DNA from: Usnea hakonensis
Taxonomy: Eukaryota > Ascomycota > Lecanoromycetes > Lecanorales > Parmeliaceae
Direction of reading: 5' to 3'
Assembly: GCA_013423325.1 (NCBI GenBank)
Contig: BLJB01000139.1
Location: 1 to 64,000, forward strand
Length of the DNA stretch: 64,000 bases
The notes beneath the pieces were generated by a model that saw only the letters and a program-made list of their open reading frames with translations, was not told the DNA's origin and did no database searches. Of the stretch, positions 59,195 to 64,000 are shown piece after piece (position 1 is the first letter of the stretch; each line of letters starts with the position of its first letter). Position numbers and translations under genes: made by a program.

Positions 59195-59542
59195 AGTGTG
59201 AGGGCCCAAGCACGGTGACCGGCTTCCTACGGCAAGCCAGATTGACGGGTGGTTAGGTGGTCTGTGCATAGCTGTTGTATACCTAATATAGAATCGGAGA
59301 AGACGAGATGATACCAGGGTCTAGCGTAGTATGGAGATGCAAAGAGACATGTGTTGTATTTTAAAAAATAGTCCGGATTTCTAGCATCGAAAGGGGATTC
59401 GTACTCGCATCAGTAGTGCCACCAAGACACTTACCGAAAACACGACTCAAGTCTACCTCGGCAAATCAGCGCGCTCGCGGCTCCAACCTCCTGACAGCAG
59501 CAATCTGATATTATCCACCATATTGTGTCAACACTCAGCAGC
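59195..59542. other. Intergenic region between the O-methyltransferase and PEX16
   Basis: Short region with the O-methyltransferase 3' end and the PEX16 promoter. No motif assigned. Confidence 0.4.
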
Positions 59543-60784
59543 ATGACAACCGGCCAGAGCCCCATCCCTGGCGACGCGACTCCAAAACCCGTCACCTCCT
59601 CCACGCCCTCCACGCCCTCCCTCACCGCCCGCCTCCGTATCCCCAACACCTACACCACCCTCCCATCCCACTGGCTCTCCACCTACCAATCCTTCGTCCG
59701 CCACAACGCCTCCCAAGTCTCCTCTTTCGAATCCGCCCTCCGCTCCCTCACCTACCTCCTCCCAGGCACCCGCTTCGCCGACAACCCTCTCCCCTCCGAA
59801 TCCCTCCACACCTTCCTCTCCCTCCTCACCGCCTACAACACCCATCTCCTCGCCTCGCCGCCCTTCTCCCCGCAACGCCGCTATGAGAAATTCTGCGAAA
59901 CCAAAAGCTCCATCTACGCGCGCTGCGCGGCGCTGCTGCGAACAGTACAATACACGCAATTACTCCTCGAAATGCTGGCCAAGCGCGCGGGGGAGAAGGC
60001 CCGGTGGCGCCTCGTCGTGGTGTTGGAAGTCGTAAAGGCGCTGTGTCGGTTCTGCATGGTGCGGTTTTCGGGCTCCCGCCCCGTCATCGGGACGGGGGTC
60101 GGCGACAACGACAGGACGGAGCGCAGGGTCGACACGCCTCCTTCTTCTTCTTGTACCGACGACACCACCACCACCACCACCACTCATCCCGACAACGCGC
60201 TCCAAGAAGGCGAGTGGAAAATGCCGCGCACAGGCATGCGCTTACCCCGCCTCCCCACCACCCCAACAGGCCCCGTCCCCGGAACCGATAGAGAAGGCAT
60301 AACAGACTTCCTGACCTCCTGCATCATCACCGCCGACGAAATAAAACCCGCCCCGCAATTAGTCCGCACCCTGCACACCTTCCCCGCCCACATCTCCGAA
60401 CTCCTCTACATCCTCCGCCCCGTGCTCTACGCCCTCGCGCTCCAACACGCCGCCACCCACAACAATCGAAAAGATTGGCGGCCGTGGCTGCTGGGTTTCG
60501 GTATGGAGATGGCGGCGCGGGAGTTGGGGAAGGCGGATGTGAGGGGGAGGGTTGTGGGTGGGGAGAGGGGGTTGTCGGGGGTGGAGAGGGAGGAGGGGAG
60601 GAGGAGGGGGTGGGGGTTGCTGTGGTGGGGGATGAGGGGGGCGTTTTATGAGAATGTGACGGGGGGGTGGGTGAGGGGGGTGAAGGGGGGGTTGAAGGGG
60701 GGGTGGCTGGATATGGTGGCGGGGGTGGTGGAGGATTATGATTGTTTGTGGGGGGAGTATTATTTTCCTACGGCTACGTTGTGA
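59543..60784 (+). CDS. PEX16: Peroxisomal membrane protein Pex16
   Basis: Early-acting peroxin that helps target membrane proteins to peroxisomes and to the ER-derived precursor. Single exon, 413 residues, from ATG 59543 (the frame extends 18 bases upstream without an ATG). Family signatures: LPSHWLSTYQSFVRHNASQVSSF and RSLTYLLPGTRFADNPLPSE. The repeated aliphatic helices KARWRLVVVLEVVKALCRFCM and ISELLYILRPVLYALALQ are likely membrane-associated. The end has ARELGKADVRGRV and WGEYYFPTATL. The first 900 bases favour C-ending codons and the last 280 favour G-ending ones, an abrupt strand-composition switch. A Thr/Ser-rich loop replaces part of the middle. Confidence 0.92.
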   Translation: MTTGQSPIPGDATPKPVTSSTPSTPSLTARLRIPNTYTTLPSHWLSTYQSFVRHNASQVSSFESALRSLTYLLPGTRFADNPLPSESLHTFLSLLTAYNTHLLASPPFSPQRRYEKFCETKSSIYARCAALLRTVQYTQLLLEMLAKRAGEKARWRLVVVLEVVKALCRFCMVRFSGSRPVIGTGVGDNDRTERRVDTPPSSSCTDDTTTTTTTHPDNALQEGEWKMPRTGMRLPRLPTTPTGPVPGTDREGITDFLTSCIITADEIKPAPQLVRTLHTFPAHISELLYILRPVLYALALQHAATHNNRKDWRPWLLGFGMEMAARELGKADVRGRVVGGERGLSGVEREEGRRRGWGLLWWGMRGAFYENVTGGWVRGVKGGLKGGWLDMVAGVVEDYDCLWGEYYFPTATL

Positions 60785-61449
60785 GGATGGTGGGGTTGGG
60801 AAGGGTGCATGGTATGGAGATGTGGAAGCGTTGTTATGAGTATGGCGGATTTTTCGGACGCGGGTTCAATGTCGAAGATGACATCTTCGCTGACATTGCT
60901 CTGTTTGCTTAGTGGGATGGTAATTATGGGCAGAAGGGTGCTCGGACTGAATAATATAGTCAGACGGGAGTTCATGAATTGTTAAAGCTCGAACAACGAA
61001 TTGCCTCATCGAGCCAGTACTGCATAGTCGAATTAACACATATAATAGAACTTGCTACCCTCAATGCATCGGAAGATGTGTTCTCCAACCACTTTCTCAC
61101 ACTTGACTGCAAGGGAAAAGCATCGCCTTCATCATACAGCCCAGTATCCGAAACGCCAGTATTACCACACGCGTGTCGAATGGGTATCAAATATCTGATA
61201 GTTCAGCCGTGCTGTTGATATGACTCTCCATGATCTAGGCCATAGCGCTTTCATCCATAGTGTTGGCGAGAATCTCGCAGCCCTGTGCAAAAAAGATGCG
61301 GGCAGGTCTTGTGGGGGAACGGTTGGTGATTGAATAAAAATTCCCTATCGAGCTCTTCAGTCAGCATCGGCACTACGATTGAGCACAGAAGCGGCAACGA
61401 GATGCCTTGGCGTAACGAATGCTATTGAAGCCAACGCAACTCGACACAT
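60785..61449. other. Convergent intergenic region
   Basis: Between PEX16 and the CENP-C stop. No gene supported; a 72-80-codon frame on each strand is probably chance. Confidence 0.45.
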
Positions 61450-63428
61450 CTACACCCGCTCCTGAAGTTTGTCCTTCATGTTTGTTATGAGTGCACATGA
61501 TTCATGTGAAGTTCCGTTTGACCCAGGTGCTATTTCTGCTTTCAAGCGAACACGCGAGCTGTAATGAAAGGAAAGAGAGTGAGGAAGCTTACCTCTGGGG
61601 ACTTGCCACTGTCCTCCTTTGCCAATGCTGAATGACTTCAAAGGTGTACCCATACTGACTTCAACCCGACCGTAGAAGACGAAAAAGACCATCTGCATTT
61701 TCCTTGAATTCTTGACGCGTTTGGCTCCTCCAGGTGGCAAATCGACCATTCCAGAGCCGAAGAAGTCGAGAGTTAGCGTTTTTGCAAATTTGAAATCGGC
61801 GCCGCTGATATCGCGCATCTCGACGGCTTCGAATGAGTATGCGACCTCTATTTCATAATTAGTAAGAGCTGGTGATAACAGGAACGGCTGTCCGTAGTGA
61901 AATCGAACCTTGCTCCCAGGTACTCTCCTCATTATATTTGCCTGTACTTGGATCCCAATCCATCACGTTGGCATTCATGATACCCGATTCTCGTTCCCAA
62001 TCCTCTTTTTCCTCATCGTCCTCTTCCAACTCATCGAGGTGGGACTTGGCTCGGGATTGGCTCTTTTTGTAGCGATATTTTTGCTTTGGCCGCTCTTCAA
62101 CCACCTCGTCTACTCGGACAATCTCTTTGATGCCAGGTAGGGAGTCCGCAGTTCGATCACCAAACACAAATCGTTCCCCACGCCAGCTTGCCAATGGCTT
62201 GATAGAGTGTCTTCCACTCCGAGTGAGAAGAGCGCCGTTGTCATTGGCTGGTGTTTCACTTCGTGGGTTGAATCTTGATCTCGACGCTGATCTGCCACGC
62301 ACAGAAGACGGCTTGTCGCTCGCTTTTTTGGTCGCCCTCATCTGGATATTTGGATCCCGCTCTGTTGGCTTCTTTCCTTTCCCTTTCTTGGATTCGGCGG
62401 GTGCAGGAAGAGCGGCAGCGGGTTGTTCTGCCTCGGCATCTCTGAAGACGTCGTTCCGGGCTTTCTTTGGTCTTCCACGACGAGGTGTTGGAGGCGCTGG
62501 CATTGAAAGAGACATCTGAGACTCATTGGGGTCAACCATTACAGCTTTGGGTGCACGACCTGGCTTCTTCTTCGTTTCTTTGGCTTCTTTGGCTCCCGAG
62601 GTAGCCTCTGGTTCAATCATTTGGCTTCCTTCGGGCTCAAAGCCTTGTGGCAGTTGCTCTGTGTCGTCTCCCTCAAGTAAATCCGGTTCTAAGATGGACC
62701 CTCCAACAGGATTGTCGCCATTGGGCACTGTGACGTCGTCTCCATCATATATGATGCCGTTGGTAGTGCTTGCACCATTAAGTGCGTCCGATTCTCCATC
62801 ATCAAGGTCATCCTCCAAGCTTAGATCGAAGGGCCGTTTGTTTTTGCCCTTGCCAGCGGCAGCAGCTGAATTGGGCTGTCTCAGCTTAGGAACTGATAGC
62901 TTAGCCGGCGATCTCTCTATACTTCTTCGCGGCTTATCCATCGAAAAGTCCAGCTGTCTATTGACTCTGTTTGGAGCTGGATGTGACGTTGCTCTGGTGG
63001 GGGTTCCATTATTTAGATTCGGAGACGTTGACGACATTGGTCCAACAGATCGAGGCATGGACCTTCTAGGTGACGAGTTAAGGTATGTTTTGATAGGGGA
63101 AGTAGCACGTGGCGGAAGACTGATCCTGCCGTTTCGTGTGCTTCTGACCAATTCGGAAGGCTCCGGTATCGTACCTATCACAGTAGAGTTAATGACTATT
63201 AACACGCATCCCACATGTGAATGCCTTACTCTCGACTATGTCCATACTATCATCCGCAGAATTGGTAACATCATGTGATATGCCATTCGCCTGCAACGCC
63301 GGTTTGACTGGCGAGGAGAAAGAAGGTATGGGTTCTATTCCGTGCTCATCCCTAACACCGGTATCTTTGAGCTCCACACCAGTTCGCCTACCAGTTGTGA
63401 GCACGGCGAGTGAAATCGTGGGACGCAT
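61450..63428 (-). CDS. Inner kinetochore protein CENP-C/Mif2
   Basis: Centromere protein that binds the CENP-A nucleosome and recruits the Mis12 complex. Three exons (63428-63230, 63174-61909, 61847-61450) give about 620 residues. The N-terminus has the Mis12-binding block TGRRTGVELKDTGVRDEHGI and then SFSSPVKPALQ. The long disordered middle is Ser/Pro/basic. The CENP-C motif is SIKPLASWRGERFVFG. The C-terminal cupin dimer domain includes FAKTLTLDFFGSGMVDLPPG, RKMQMVFFVFYGRVEVSMG and GQWQVPRG. The start is uncertain: ATG 63428 gives MRPTISL, but the frame continues to ATG 63689. The last 35 residues do not match the usual NxYSI ... ARIFF ending; a donor-like GTAAGC near 61593 may hide another splice. 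Confidence 0.9.
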
Positions 63429-63689
63429 TTGTTGTTGATTACCTTCCTTTACGACCAAGCGCTGTGTAATCTCCAGGCCCCCTCTCTTTTCGCGGCGTCT
63501 TTCCTCGAGCCATGATATGGCGAGATGAGGGTTGCGCGCTCTTCTAAGCCAATTTAATTGTGAATGTGAAAATTCTGTCGGGCAGATCAGCGTTACACGG
63601 GGAAAAGGTCTTTGAGTCGAAAAAGTGCGCGTCCCCTCGGTCGAGTAAGAAGAGTGCCAAGCAAAACAAGCCCCAAAGTCCGCCGCCAT

Positions 63690-64000
63690 AACACGCTAAC
63701 GGTAAATCCTCGGCGTCACCTGCGCGCCTCCAACACGTCTCGAGCTTGCGCGCTCAGCTTATGTGAATATAACGAACTCCTTACGCAGGTTAGCCTTGTA
63801 GGGGGTAGATTCCTGTATTTGCGTGTCGAGTGAGAAGAGTATCAAGCTGAACCAGGCGGATGTCGAACACCAGCCAGTTGAAGATAGAATAGAGGTCACC
63901 AATAAGAAGAAAAGGGCCTCGTATGAGACTAGCTATCTGTACAGAGACTTTGTGATGAAGGAAGGCCTTATGATGACACTCGACAAAGGATTCATCAGGA
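63690..64000 (+). other. Possible partial gene at the right edge
   Basis: From about 63808 the plus strand is open to the end of the window, with protein-like composition (NKKKRASYETSYLYRDFVMK). There is no clear ATG or donor/acceptor that fixes it, and the window stops before any hallmark. If real, it would be divergent to CENP-C. No family recognised. Confidence 0.25.

Noticed and set aside
62526..63278. 250-codon plus-strand frame
   Set aside because: It is the antisense shadow of CENP-C; only the minus strand has recognised motifs.

Overview
The window is nuclear DNA of a filamentous ascomycete (Pezizomycotina). The evidence is dense protein-coding genes on both strands, many short spliceosomal introns (about 42-150 nt, GTRNGT/GTANGT donors, CTNAY-like branch sites, YAG acceptors), and fungal gene families: Zn2Cys6 and bZIP regulators, a cupin-type CENP-C, Pex16, HSP31, CDC50, Sae2/Ctp1, and NLR-like and DUF7025-AAA proteins. 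The class cannot be fixed from sequence alone. No rRNA, convincing tRNA, CRISPR array or intact transposon was seen. Gene models were rebuilt by hand-splicing, with reading phase checked across most exon joins.

Layout. 0.4-9 kb is housekeeping: a Ubp3/USP10-type deubiquitinase, an atypical mitochondrial carrier and the FACT subunit Spt16. 9.5-20.6 kb holds, all on the minus strand, a secreted M43 metalloprotease, a CDC50/Lem3 flippase subunit, a SWIRM-domain protein, a seven-knuckle CCHC protein (Gis2/CNBP type) and an F-box protein with WD40-like C-terminal region. 21-27 kb looks accessory: a DUF7708/NACHT-like protein that lacks a Walker A motif, divergently paired with a DUF7025-type AAA+ ATPase. 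28.3-33.6 kb holds a BBE-type FAD oxidase and Sae2/CtIP. 35.9-42.4 kb carries two neighbouring SnoaL-like proteins, a secreted Ser/Thr-rich probable GPI protein and a Zn2Cys6 regulator. 42.4-44.8 kb is gene-poor and ends in a sequencing gap (NN between homopolymers) just upstream of an HSP31 (DJ-1 family) gene. 46.3-54.1 kb has an F-box protein, an NmrA-type protein and a five-exon bZIP regulator. A 3.4-kb stretch without a recognisable gene follows. 57.5-63.4 kb has a COMT-type O-methyltransferase, Pex16 and CENP-C/Mif2; a possible gene fragment runs off the right edge.

Functionally the window mixes core chromatin and genome maintenance (Spt16, SWIRM, Sae2, CENP-C), protein turnover (Ubp3, two F-box proteins), membrane and organelle biology (CDC50, carrier, Pex16) and accessory or metabolic genes (FAD oxidase, O-methyltransferase, NmrA, SnoaL pair, metalloprotease). 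The accessory enzymes are scattered among housekeeping genes and do not form an evident biosynthetic cluster. The strongest candidate for an unusual system is the divergent pair at 21.0-27.0 kb.
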